Shown piece after piece: positions 1 through 15,082 of a stretch of 64,000 nucleotides of DNA (positions are counted from its first letter, which is position 1; the number at the start of each line of letters is the position of its first letter). Under the pieces are notes generated by a model that was not told the origin of the DNA, ran no database searches, and saw only the letters and a list, made by a program, of their open reading frames with translations. Origin of the DNA: Eunapius fragilis. Taxonomy: Eukaryota > Porifera > Demospongiae > Spongillida > Spongillidae. Position numbers and translations under genes: made by a program. Where the stretch lies: positions 142,501-206,500 of the forward strand of contig OY811989.1 of the NCBI GenBank assembly GCA_963681505.1, read 5' to 3'.

Positions 1-2046
1 TGCTGTGTTTCTTTATGGCATTGCTATAAGCCACTATGTTTTGTCAAACATAGTCGCTTAATTTGTGATGTCAGCAGTAAAAGTCCATTCAGGTCAGCTA
101 GCACTTAGTTATTTAGAGAGTCACAAATTGTAGAGTGTTACTCAATGGGTTCAAGGGCTGATGTATTTATCCTATTGATGTGTATGTGCTTGGGATGAGG
201 TGCAATGGTACAGTTATTAGGACTATGTGGGTGCAGCACAATGAGCTAAAGGAGACACATGAAATGGGTAATTTAATTGTTGGGGGTGGCTTTCAGGTCA
301 CTGGAGGGAATTTGATAATTGAGGCAATCATGAGGAATGATGGCCAATGCTGGTTGAATGATGATGTAATATAGTTAGTTGTATCAGTACACATCCATCA
401 TCTTTATGGAGTGGCTATCTAATAGAGTTCACCAACGTAACCTATCTTCATGTAACTCTTGTGTATCCTTATCACCAGAGCTTTCCAGATGGCCTTCTAC
501 CAACCTAGCCACACCACCTCCTTACTGAGTGGTCTGGTCACCTCCTTACTGACTGGTCATGTCACCTCCTTACTGAGTAGTCTGGTCATCTCCTTACTGA
601 GTGGGTCACCTCCTTACTGAGTGGTCTGGTCATCTCCTTACTGAGTAGTCTGGTCATCTCCTTACTGAGTGGGTCACCTCCTTACTGAGTGGTCTGGTCA
701 TCTCCTTACTGAGTAGTCTGGTCATCTCCTTGCTGATTGGTCTAGTCACCTCCTTACTGAGTGGTCTGGTCATCTCTTTATTGAGTAGTCTGGTCACCTC
801 CTTACAGGTCATCTCCTTACTGAGTGGTCTGGTCATCTCCTTACTGAGTAGTCTGGTCACCTCCTTACTGAGTAGTCTGGTCATCTCTTTATTGAGTAGT
901 CTGGTCACCTCCTTACTGAGTAGTCTGGTCATCTCCTTACTGAGTGGTCTGGTCACCTCCTTACTGAGTAGTCTGGTCATCTCCTTACTGAGTAGTCTGG
1001 TCACCTCCTTACTGAGTAGTCTGGTCATCTCTTTATTGAGTAGTCTGGTCACCTCCTTACTGAGTAGTCTGGTCACCTCCTTACTGAGTGGTCTGGTCAT
1101 CTCCTTACTGAGTAGTCTGGTCATCTCTTTATTGAGTAGTCTGGTCACCTCCTTACTGAGTAGTCAGGTCATCTCCTTACTGAGTAGTCTGGTCACCTCC
1201 TTACTGAGTGGTCTGGTCATCTCCTTACTGAGTAGTCTGGTCATCTCCTTACTGAGTAGTCTGGTCACCTCCTTACTGAGTAGTCAGGTCATCTCCTTAC
1301 TGAGTAGTCTGGTCATCTCCTTACTGAGTGGTCTGGTCATCTCCTTACTGAGTAGTCTGGTCACCTCCTTACTGAGTAGTCTGGTCATCTCCTTACTGAG
1401 TAGTCTGGTCATCTCTTTATTGAGTAGTCTGGTCACCTCCTTACTGAGTAGTCTGGTCATCTCCTTACTGAGTAGTCTGGTCACCTCCTTACTGAGTAGT
1501 CTGGTCATCTTCTTATTGAGTAGTCTGGTCACCTCCTTACTGAGTGGTCTGGTCATCTCCTTACTGAGTGGTCTGGTCATCTCCTTACTGAGTAGTCAGG
1601 TCATCTCCTTACTGAGTAGTCTGGTCACCTCCTTACTGAGTAGTCTGGTCATCTTCTTATTGAGTAGTCTGGTCACCTCCTTACCACAGTGTGAAGATAA
1701 CAAGGCAGGCATTGATGCAAGAGACCATCATAGTAGAGTTCAAAAGACACACTTCACCTTAGCAGTATGGGCTGCCACACACTTATAATGTTAAATGTTG
1801 CGTACATTAGCTCTAGTGACAAGTGCTGTGACCTCATGTAATATTGATCCACGAATGGACCTATTACTGCTGGCATCACACGTGAATTGGGGGGGGGAGG
1901 GGTCAACTTTTAAAATTGTAAAATTGTATAACTTCTCCGTCAAAGCTCCTACATGTAAATTATCACACTTTTCATTTTTGTTGTATTTCACAATGGAGCT
2001 TCTGTGAAGGATTTCTATACAGCGAAACATTGCAGAAGTTGCTAAT

Positions 2047-2110
<64 letters not shown>

Positions 2111-3023
2111 CGTGTTTTTTCAATTTTATGTGGTCAACTTCCGGTAACTTGTGAGCACTGTAATATCTGCACCATAACTGACAATGGTACTTTATTTTAG
2201 AATATAGTAAGGCAGTCATTTATCATTCATTTTGTACTTGCTGTGTTTCTTTATGGCATTGCTATAAGCCACTATGTTTTGTCAAACATAGTCGCTTAAT
2301 TTGTGATGTCAGCAGTAAAAGTCCATTCAGGTCAGCTAGCACTTAGTTATTTAGAGAGTCACAAATTGTAGAGTGTTACTCAATGGGTTCAAGGGCTGAT
2401 GTATTTATCCTATTGATGTGTATGTGCTTGGGATGAGGTGCAATGGTACAGTTATTAGGACTATGTGGGTACAGCACAATGAGCTAAAGGAGACACATGA
2501 AATGGGTAATTTAATTGTTGGGGGTGGCTTTCAGGTCACTGGAGGGAATTTGATAATTGAGGCAATCATGAGGAATGATGGCCAATGCTGGTTGAATGAT
2601 GATGTAATATAGTTAGTTGTATCAGTACACATCCATCATCTTTATGGAGTGGCTATCTAATAGAGTTCACCAACGTAACCTATCTTCATGTAACTCTTGT
2701 GTATCCTTATCACCAGAGCTTTCCAGATGGCCTTCTACCAACCTAGCCACACCACCTCCTTACTGAGTGGTCTGGTCACCTCCTTACTGACTGGTCATGT
2801 CACCTCCTTACTGAGTAGTCTGGTCATCTCCTTACTGAGTGGGTCACCTCCTTACTGAGTGGTCTGGTCATCTCCTTACTGAGTAGTCTGGTCATCTCCT
2901 TACTGAGTGGGTCACCTCCTTACTGAGTGGTCTGGTCATCTCCTTACTGAGTAGTCTGGTCATCTCCTTGCTGATTGGTCTAGTCACCTCCTTACTGAGT
3001 GGTCTGGTCATCTCCTTATTGAG
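1..3023. repeat. Direct duplication of about 785 bp (1-785 and 2239-3023)
   Basis: The first roughly 785 bases recur at an offset of exactly 2238 bp and are nearly identical. One clear difference is G at 233 against A at 2471. The copies begin with the same non-repetitive sequence and run into the same 24-bp minisatellite, diverging at about 770-785 / 3010-3023. The unit may extend left of the window. The segment between the copies holds the long minisatellite, unique sequence at 1690-2045 and a (CA)n tract at 2048-2108. This is either a recent tandem duplication or two haplotypes or repeat copies joined by assembly. I see no coding exon in it. Confidence 0.9.
524..1684. repeat. 24-bp minisatellite, long copy
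   Basis: Tandem units of 24 bp (consensus CTCCTTACTGAGTAGTCTGG followed by TCAT), close to 50 copies with AGTAGT/AGTGGT and TCAC/TCAT variants. The period is a multiple of three with no stop in some frames, so long open frames appear on both strands; these are artefacts. A short version lies at 2755-3107. It probably sits in an intron of the ISWI gene whose exons begin at 3618. Confidence 0.9.
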
Positions 3024-3107
3024 TTGTCAGGTCATCTCCTTACTGAGTGGTCTAGTCATCTCCTTACTGAGTGGTCTAGTCATCTCCTTACTGAGTGGTC
3101 TGGTCAC
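2755..3107. repeat. 24-bp minisatellite, short copy
   Basis: Same unit family as 524-1684 but only about 14 copies, lying in the second copy of the duplicated segment. It ends in unique sequence at about 3108. From 3108 to 3617 I see only unique intron-like sequence and a (CA)n tract (3534-3581). Confidence 0.88.
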
Positions 3108-3529
3108 CAGAGTGTGTTGTTTAATTGGGTTAATAGCAGAGTTTAACCGTCACACAGCAACTTAGGCAACAAAGGAAAATCTTTTAGTTCTGATCAAGGT
3201 TAGGTTTAATCCTGCTTGTTGCAAAATGTATAAAAACACAAATCCCACCATAATTTGACCAAGTACTACCAGTGGTCATCCTGTTCCCAGTGTTGTGTGG
3301 TATGCACCCAGTGTATTGTGTGGGGTTTGTCATGCACTGAACATCAGGTTGGAAGTACATAGTGGAGGAAACCTAACGTTGTCAGAGGCAATACCTTTTA
3401 GTCTGGTACCACAGTCATGGCCCTAGAGTTAGTCTGGTCTGGCATGTCTTGTTGCTTCTGATGAAGCAAACTTTATGACTGCAGCATATTAATATTAACT
3501 ATGTACAGATGACCAAAGTTGCCCTATGA

Positions 3530-7964
<4,435 letters not shown>

Positions 7965-8275
7965 GTCAAGATGGTAGCAGGGACTTATAGCAACGTCCTC
8001 ACACAGTTCTATGCTCTTTTCCTCCTGTTTTTTTTTTTTTTTTTTTTTGCTGGTTGTGTCATTTACATGCTCAGAACTTAAGTCGGCCGAAGTAATATTG
8101 CCGTGCTGAATTCCTGCTTTTACCTCAGATAACGTAAAAGTGCACTGCCCGACCGCATAGCCCATAGTCTCAAAAGGAAGTTACAGCCAATGGCGTTACA
8201 AACTTGCAATTACCCGCGGCGACCTATTTCTGCGAAAAATTTCGCGCAACAACACAAAGGCATGTGTAGTTTGCT

Positions 8276-11200
8276 ATGTCTGTTAGTGAATTTGGTAGTA
8301 GTGTTGTAAGTACCTCTAGAGAGGGTAGTCCTATGTCAAATACAGTAAACGGAAGTAGTCAGGACTCGGGTGTGTTTGTTCACCGAGAAGGACGGAGACC
8401 GTCTATCGCTGAAATGATATCTTCTGGTGAGATATTTCGCCACCAAGGAGATTTGACTGACCACTTGGACTTCAGCGGTGTGCCGGTCGGCTATGTCGAA
8501 CAGATCTACAACGACTTTGAGCGGCCTAACTCGGAAGTTGACAGTAACGATGAAGGTCAGTGTCGCGGGATTAGTGAAGATTCCGTATTGTCTGTGGACG
8601 AGGTCGTTCCCAACACCAGCTGTTTCCGAAGGGGTCGTTGGTGGAATATTAACCCCACCTTCGGTTCTCCCATTATCGAAAGCTACTGGAAAAGAAAAGT
8701 CATTGAATTTTTACGCCGCCGCTACAAAATCACTGTGTCGTTCATCGGCCTGTTCGCGCTAGTATGGGTCGTGTTCTTTTCAATCAACGTCCCGTTTCCC
8801 CTAGCACCTGAGGACTCCAGCGATCAACTAGCGCTGTACAGCGTCAAGTACTCTCAATGGTATATTCTAGGCGCGGCTATGCTCCTCGTCAGCATGTTCA
8901 TCCTACTAACACTAACCTTCTCCAGACATTATCCTAAATGCGCCTTCGTTCTCTCACTCGTACTGGCTTTTATTCTTATGGTGTGCTCATGGGCACTACC
9001 TGTCGCTATCAAGTACAACGACGCTTATGGCGTATCCACGGTGTCGTTCGTGGCACAGTTCGCCATTACAGCCCTGGTGATCCTGGTTATGTACACGCTG
9101 TCCCGACTCCCTCTATCGCTGTCTACCGGTGTGGGCGTCGCGTACATTATCATTCTGGAAGCATTAATCTCAAAATTCGCGTACGTTGAGAAATACGCGA
9201 GCCTTTTCCATCAGGCCGCAGCAAGTCGATGTATGTTCTACGTGTGTCTTATTGTAGCAGGGCTGACCACAGCATACCTATCACAGGCTAGGCTGCGGGC
9301 CACTTTCAGGAAGATCGCACAGTGTGTCCTCTCTGAGAAGGCGCTGGAGTTGGAAAAGCAGCTAGCCGAGACTACCATCCTAACCATGATGCCCAAGCAA
9401 TTTGCAGAGGAACTGAGCAAACTGGAGGTGCAGTTGGCATTCATACTCAAACAACAGGCTGCCCAGCAAGAGTACACACAGCAATATACCAGTCCTTGGC
9501 TTCAGTCCATTCCTACACCCTTCACTGTGCGCTCAGTGGACAATGTTAGCATTCTATTTGCAGACATTGTAGGATTCACTCAGCTATCTTCCAAAATGAG
9601 GGCAGTTGAGCTAGTCAGCATTCTAGATGAGATATTCTCCAAATTTGATGAGCTAGTTACCGAACACCACTGCGAAAAGGTCAACACTCTGGGTGACTGT
9701 TATTTCTGTGTGTCTGGATGCCCAGAACCAGCAATCACACATGCAGATAACTGTGTGCATATGGGATTGGCCATCTTGGAGGCCTTGAAGAATTTCCGTG
9801 CAAAGACCACTATCCCTATTGAGATGAGGATAGGTATCCATACAGGATCTGTTCTGTGTGGCGTCATGGGCAACAAGCGATTCAAATTTGATGTATGGTC
9901 CAAAGATGTTTCCATTGCAACCAAGATTGAAGCCCTCTGCTTACCAGGGCATGTCCTCATCTCTGAGACAACCAGAACCAACCTGCATGGGTCCTTCCAT
10001 TTGGAGGAATTATCTCTTTCAAATCCGGTGACATTAACAGAACAGTTGCGCCTATTCACAGTTCACGGACTTACTCACATCCTTCATTTGACTAATGTTG
10101 AGGAGTATGGCATGCCAGCTTCTGTTGACACTTTGTCTGTGCTGGAGTTACAGCAGTCATCTACTCACACCCCTCAACCTGGCATCACTGCTAGGCTTGC
10201 AAGGATTTGTTGCCATCGGAAACAGGAGGAGGAGCTAGTTGAGATAGAACTGCGCCCCGTTCGCCACAGTGACTCCATTGTTGACATTTTTTCACGCCAG
10301 TCTCAAATACAGCAATGCAGGTCATATGCTGATCTTTCAGTTGGGACAGCAATTGGTGACGCTGCACGTGACTCTGACAGGAGAATTGTTCAGCTGATGG
10401 AAGAGGGGAATGTGGATTTTGAGAACTACTTTAACCGTTATCTCAAGCTGCTGTCTCTCCATTTCCACAACAGCGATTTGGAGAAGATTTACCACAATCA
10501 TGGCAGAGACTTGGATGATGGTTCTGGTGGGGAAATGGCTAAACTGGGCCTGCGCCTTTCCAAGCAGAGTTACCTGATGGACACTTGTGCTCTACTCTTC
10601 ATCTTTGTGATGGTCATGGGTGGAACAGCCATTACTGTTTTCAGTGAAAAATCATTTCAGACACTGTTCCTTGGCACCTGGCTTGGCTTGTTCATCTTTG
10701 GGCTGGCAGTGGAGCTAACTGTTATATGTCATGTGATTGTGGTGTTCCGGCCGAACTGGTTCCCATCTCGTTTAGTAAGGTATGCAGATCGCATCATCAT
10801 GAATTGGTATGTGCGCTCCACCATTGCACTGTTCTTCATATATTATCCTATGGCTGCAGTCTTTGTCAGTATATCATATTGCAGTTTGGAAGACCTTGCA
10901 GTCATTAACCTTACCTATGTCCAGACCTCTCTCCTTGTTACCATCATTGTTCTTGTGAGTAGCATTCTATTTATGGATATCAGTCACATTGCCAAGATGA
11001 TATTTGGAGGCCTCAGTTGCATCGTCACCGTGGTGATGACTTCTGCTGTGCAACCACAAGTGTGCAGCAATATCTATAATAACTCAGCTCTTATCAATAA
11101 CTACTACAGTCGCCATTTGGCTCCCGAGTCCGCCATCCTCCTATTCCTGATACTGCTGATACTCACTGTAGTGAACAGGATGTCCGAGGTGTCAGTTCGT

Positions 11201-11914
11201 GTTAGCTTCCTTGGCTGTGTGGAGGCGGCTGCTCGTAGAAGTCGCACACGACAGCTGAAGAGCCAGGCTGAATGGCTCCTCCATAACATCATACCCCCTC
11301 ATGTAGCGCGCAGGCTTAGGGAAGTAGGCCACTTCTCTCAAAACCATGAATGCGTTGGTGTGTTGTTTGCCTCCATCGTCAACTTCAATGAGTACTACCA
11401 ACAGAGGGGAGAGACCGAGGAGTCTTATCGCGTCCTCAACAGAATCGTAAGCAAGTTCGATTCTCTCCTTGACCTGCCGCGTTTCCAAAGTGTTGAGAAG
11501 ATCAAAACTATCGGGAGTATTTACATGGCTGCTTCAGGGCTGAACCTCCCTGAGGATACACAGTGTGGTGTGGACCATCTGGTGACCCTCATTGACTTCG
11601 CCATACAGCTGGAAGAGGTACTAAAGACAATTAACAGCCAAACCGTGGGCTTTGCCTTTAGCCTAAGAGTTGGATTCAATTATGGATCTGTCACTTCGGG
11701 TGTAGTCGGTCGTCGAAAAATGTTGTATGATATATGGGGTGACGTTGTGAATGTAGCCAGCCGAATGGAAAGCACTGGACTGAAGGCTAAGATACAGATG
11801 CCTGAACAGTGCTTGGCTTTGCTGAGTCCTTTTGTGGTACAGTTAGGGAACCGTACTGTTCAAGTAAAGGGCAAGGGAGACATGAGAACTGTGTTTGTCA
11901 CGAGGTGTTCATGA
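8276..11914 (+). CDS. ADCY9: Membrane adenylyl cyclase, ADCY9-like, intronless
   Basis: Makes cAMP from ATP at the plasma membrane. The 1212-aa single open frame shows the class III transmembrane plan: cytosolic N-terminus, six hydrophobic helices at about residues 150-345, C1 catalytic domain (about 420-590), C1b linker, second six-helix block (about 770-965), C2 domain (about 1025-1205). C1 has both metal-binding aspartates (FADIVGF, about residue 428, and TLGDCYFC). C2 has EKIKTIG, YDIWGD, NVASRME and VKGKG, the adenine- and phosphate-contacting residues, so it should be active. 'FASIVNF', 'YMAASGLN' and 'LLYDIWGD'-type signatures are most like vertebrate ADCY9 (1353 aa). The start at 8276 is the first ATG of the frame; the 5' flank 7965-8275 holds a poly-T run and no gene. 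Lack of introns among intron-rich neighbours is odd. Confidence 0.93.
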   Translation: MSVSEFGSSVVSTSREGSPMSNTVNGSSQDSGVFVHREGRRPSIAEMISSGEIFRHQGDLTDHLDFSGVPVGYVEQIYNDFERPNSEVDSNDEGQCRGISEDSVLSVDEVVPNTSCFRRGRWWNINPTFGSPIIESYWKRKVIEFLRRRYKITVSFIGLFALVWVVFFSINVPFPLAPEDSSDQLALYSVKYSQWYILGAAMLLVSMFILLTLTFSRHYPKCAFVLSLVLAFILMVCSWALPVAIKYNDAYGVSTVSFVAQFAITALVILVMYTLSRLPLSLSTGVGVAYIIILEALISKFAYVEKYASLFHQAAASRCMFYVCLIVAGLTTAYLSQARLRATFRKIAQCVLSEKALELEKQLAETTILTMMPKQFAEELSKLEVQLAFILKQQAAQQEYTQQYTSPWLQSIPTPFTVRSVDNVSILFADIVGFTQLSSKMRAVELVSILDEIFSKFDELVTEHHCEKVNTLGDCYFCVSGCPEPAITHADNCVHMGLAILEALKNFRAKTTIPIEMRIGIHTGSVLCGVMGNKRFKFDVWSKDVSIATKIEALCLPGHVLISETTRTNLHGSFHLEELSLSNPVTLTEQLRLFTVHGLTHILHLTNVEEYGMPASVDTLSVLELQQSSTHTPQPGITARLARICCHRKQEEELVEIELRPVRHSDSIVDIFSRQSQIQQCRSYADLSVGTAIGDAARDSDRRIVQLMEEGNVDFENYFNRYLKLLSLHFHNSDLEKIYHNHGRDLDDGSGGEMAKLGLRLSKQSYLMDTCALLFIFVMVMGGTAITVFSEKSFQTLFLGTWLGLFIFGLAVELTVICHVIVVFRPNWFPSRLVRYADRIIMNWYVRSTIALFFIYYPMAAVFVSISYCSLEDLAVINLTYVQTSLLVTIIVLVSSILFMDISHIAKMIFGGLSCIVTVVMTSAVQPQVCSNIYNNSALINNYYSRHLAPESAILLFLILLILTVVNRMSEVSVRVSFLGCVEAAARRSRTRQLKSQAEWLLHNIIPPHVARRLREVGHFSQNHECVGVLFASIVNFNEYYQQRGETEESYRVLNRIVSKFDSLLDLPRFQSVEKIKTIGSIYMAASGLNLPEDTQCGVDHLVTLIDFAIQLEEVLKTINSQTVGFAFSLRVGFNYGSVTSGVVGRRKMLYDIWGDVVNVASRMESTGLKAKIQMPEQCLALLSPFVVQLGNRTVQVKGKGDMRTVFVTRCS

Positions 11915-12192
11915 CCTTTCATTCATCTTTGTACTGTGCTTTTTTATGTCTGTTTGTATTGCATGTACTCTTATTAAAGAGCAGCGTTGCTTCAACAACA
12001 GTACATGATCATTTTACGACGGTAAATGGTTATACCAATCCACCCACGTAAAAGAGCAACGGCTACGAGTGGTTTCCTGTCACGTGACTGTGTTCATAAA
12101 CAGACAACTCGCCCCTTATGTCAAACACAAAACAATTTGACAGTGCATCGCGCAAGTTCAAATATAATCTGCTTCAAATTGTCCCAGGTGAA

Positions 12193-14456
12193 TTAAACAG
12201 ATTCCAGAACTGCTGGCTCATGGAAGGTCCCAGTAGCAGCTGTGGCAGCAGCTGCTCCACTGCGCTCAACCTTTGTGCCAGTCACTGCCCCCTCTCCATG
12301 CAGCTCCATCAACTTGCCCACTAAATGAATTAACATGTGACAGACATGATCAGCAGACAGGTGAACACTCACAGTCAAACTTTGGCTTCTTAAGGGTCTT
12401 GACTTTTCTGATAAAGACATCATGGAGAGGGTAGATAGACTGACACTTCTTTTCTATATCCCGCCCAATGCTGTCTGGTATTCTGCACAGAAAGAATGTA
12501 ATAAACAACTTGTCAATTTCATTTCATTTCCTCATCTGTAGTTTTTTTAAATAAATTTATTGTGGCTGGAATTAGCATTATGTCGGACCACAGCAAGTAG
12601 GTTATTGCCAAATCTCATTCTAACACATGTGTGGTATGCTTTATTGACCCACACCCAGCAAGTCCTTCTTAGCGGCGATGAGCTCTAATAGAAGGTAACT
12701 AAGTGATTATTTGTGAATGGAATTACCAATACTCCACACTAAACACAACACAGTAAACTTTACAGTTCATTAAACCCAAGCTTGAAAGATAATTGTGAAC
12801 CCGTAACTAAGTGATTATTTGTGATTGGAATTACCAATACTCCACAACACAGTAAACTTTACAGTTCATTAAACCCAAGCTTGAAAGATAATGGTGAACC
12901 CCGTAACAGCAATGGTGCCATTTCAACCAGCAACTTCTTCACATATCATATACCAAATGGATTGTGTTCATTTAACATCAAAATGGAACCATACATATGT
13001 CTCAAGTAGTGTGATGTGAAGTAGAGGTATCACATGACCCACCATTAACATAACAAAATCCTTTTACTGGAGTACAGGTTCCTTTGCACAAAATGTAGGC
13101 ATTTTACACTAAGCACATTAACCCCATAATCATGGAACACTAAGCACATTAACCCCATAATCATGACACACCTTGACACCACTATAGACACCCCCAAGCA
13201 AACCTACAAATACACAGATCACTAAATAGCTGTTAACCCCTGCCGATATTGAGCTGCATTTGCCGTGCAGGTTTATTCAATTACCTTGAGACACCCAGTT
13301 ACACGCTGAAATCAGTGCACCCACAACTCATCAAAACTTACAGTTTGTTAACGACCTCCTTCAGGTCCACTTGGCTGACTTCCCTTGTGATGATTTCAAC
13401 CATGCGCTTGCGAATGTTCTTACATTGAGAACTCTTGGCATATGCTGTTTTCTTAATTTGGTTGGGCTGCCTCTTGGTGAAGCCAATACAGAACACCCTC
13501 AGTAGGAAACCATCTGTTGTCTTCACATCAACTACGGCTTCGATCATTGTCTAGATGCAAATAATATATTTTCAATACAAAAAATCTTCAGCCAACAAGA
13601 ATACCATATGGAGAACATCAATACTGTTCTGAGCACTAAGTCTTGCATGTCAAAAATAGACCCTGATGCATGTCTGAAGTGGCCATCATCAACTACACAA
13701 TATTATTAGTGACTGAGGTATTTGTTAATCTTAAGTGACTGAACACTTTCCTGATCCAACTACCCTCACATGCATGAACTACACACCTATGGCTTTGGCT
13801 TCCAGCCCTAAGCCTTGAATTTAATTTTGAGATATCTATAACGATTGACTAAGCCACGTGCCCCAGCCAGTATGACAATACGCACCTGCCACTTCTTGAC
13901 AAGTGACCTTAGTTTGTCAGTTGTCATGTCCATTCCGTGGAAGTTGGTCAACAGATTCTTTCCCTGCACGTCCTCGGAGACGAGACGAAACTTTCTGAAA
14001 GCCACCTCATCGTTCTGCAAGTCCGCAAGAGACACCTCAAACACACGCCCTTTAAGCCCGTCACTGGCAAGTTCTAAAATGAATAACGATTTTAAAAATA
14101 CGACCTTTCATGTGGATTCGCTTACTTTTCCCTTGGGTTTTGTTAACCAACGTCTTGCCGATGTTCCTCACGGCAAACATAGCTGGTGCTTTGACGTCAT
14201 ACCATTCCTTTCGCGTGTAAGGATCGATGCTGTAATTCAAAAGAACAGAACTCTACTTATCGCCGCGCGACACAATTAACTTTAAATAGCCGTAATCCAT
14301 CTAAACCGTAGCAGCAAGGCAAGCACAAACACTTTCTGAACATCCAAGCAAGCAGGTTACATGCACATTTTAATGGACACTTGGGAAACCAACGTACATC
14401 TTCTTCTTCGTGCCCTTTTTCCCTTTCGTTAGTCTCTTGTTCTTACCAACCGCCAT
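12193..14456 (-). CDS. RPS3A: 40S ribosomal protein eS1 (S3A)
   Basis: Structural protein of the small ribosomal subunit. Six exons on the minus strand: 14456-14398, 14229-14126, 14073-13886, 13550-13342, 12482-12373, 12320-12193, totalling 265 codons plus stop against 264 aa in human. Recognisable stretches: [19 protein letters not shown], '[19 protein letters not shown]', '[18 protein letters not shown]', '[12 protein letters not shown]', '[20 protein letters not shown]', '[15 protein letters not shown]', '[20 protein letters not shown]', '[10 protein letters not shown]', end 'VLESV'. All junctions are GT-AG and in phase. The 5' flank contains a pyrimidine-rich TTCTTTGC that could be a TOP element. 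It is divergent from the microprotein gene at 14505 and convergent with the cyclase. Confidence 0.97.
12693..12906. repeat. Tandem duplication, about 100 bp x2, in RPS3A intron
   Basis: The sequence starting GTAACTAAGTGATTATTTGT recurs about 105 bp later with a short deletion (loss of ACTAAACACA) and single-base changes. A second, smaller direct repeat of about 30 bp (ACACTAAGCACATTAACCCC…) lies at 13108-13165 in the same intron (12483-13341). Otherwise the intron is unremarkable. Confidence 0.85.
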
Positions 14457-14531
14457 GTTCTACGGTGCAAAGAACGATCGCAGCCACGTGCTCCAACTAA
14501 GCGCATGCGCCACGGAAATAATTTGTATGTT
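14457..14531. promoter_or_regulatory. Very short bidirectional promoter between RPS3A and a microprotein gene
   Basis: Only 48 bp separate the RPS3A start (14456, minus) from the first ATG of the plus-strand frame (14505), or 75 bp if the second ATG (14532) is used. The interval includes CACGTG (E-box), GCGCATGCGC (NRF1-like palindrome) and, just beyond, CCGGAAGT (ETS-type), elements typical of TATA-less bidirectional housekeeping promoters. Transcription starts cannot be read from sequence. Confidence 0.6.
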
Positions 14532-14765
14532 ATGCCGGAAGTAAAGGAACAGAGGGAAGTTCCAAAACCTGTCTTAGAGCCTGGCGTACTGAAAGCATTT
14601 GTAGCGGGCTTGGTCATCGGGAACCTGAACAAACAGCTTATGCTTGGATTCGTTGTAGGTGGCCTGTTAGGCGTGTACCTCCAGCAAAACCAGTATGATG
14701 TGCCCAACGTGAAAGATACGTGGAAAGATTTCATCCGGAAATGGGACAGTTCCTCCAAGAAATAA
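14505..14765 (+). CDS. Single-pass microprotein resembling SLC35A4-MP
   Basis: An intronless frame of 86 aa, or 77 aa from the second ATG at 14532, which looks the likelier start (MPEVKEQREVPK…). The core 'VLKAFVAGLVIGNL…LMLGFVVGGLLGVYLQQ…YDVPNVKDTWKDFI' aligns residue by residue, as I remember it, with the microprotein encoded by the upstream ORF of human SLC35A4 ('FLKGFLAGYVVAKL…VLGFAVGTCTGIY…AVPNVEKTLRDYL'), a mitochondrial inner-membrane protein. One hydrophobic, glycine-rich helix is followed by a charged amphipathic tail. No SLC35A4-like transporter frame follows downstream, so here it seems to be a free-standing gene. The gap 14766-15082 shows nothing else. Confidence 0.72.
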   Translation: MRHGNNLYVMPEVKEQREVPKPVLEPGVLKAFVAGLVIGNLNKQLMLGFVVGGLLGVYLQQNQYDVPNVKDTWKDFIRKWDSSSKK

Positions 14766-15082
14766 CTCGACGAAACGTTTGCAGTTTGAAATAGAGAGAA
14801 TTGGTGAGTGAGTGATGGAGTGAAAGGAGGAGGGGAGACATAGTAACTTATACCTGCATTGATGTTTGCATAGACTTAGAAGAATGTGTATATCCGTGGA
14901 CGGTGGACTATGGTACTATCAGTGGGCTACCATCCATTGACTACCTTTTACTCTGCTTCAATTCTTCTCCCTTAGGAAACCACATTTTCTGTTTTTTTTT
15001 GCCTTAGCCTCATACAGATATGGGGTGGTGTGCATTGTAGGTGATTTAGTCATTCAAGTTAGTTTGTGAGTGTGTGTGTGTG

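Noticed and set aside
654-1788. Long open frames on both strands (352 and 164 codons)
   Set aside because: They are translations of the 24-bp minisatellite (period divisible by three), with no start context, homology or splice logic.
13588-13690. Candidate C/D box snoRNA in an RPS3A intron (TTGATGATGG … GGCTGAAG, minus strand), by analogy with the snoRNA host role of mammalian RPS3A
   Set aside because: Box C- and D-like motifs are about 95 bp apart, but no terminal stem or C'/D' boxes could be matched; too weak to list.
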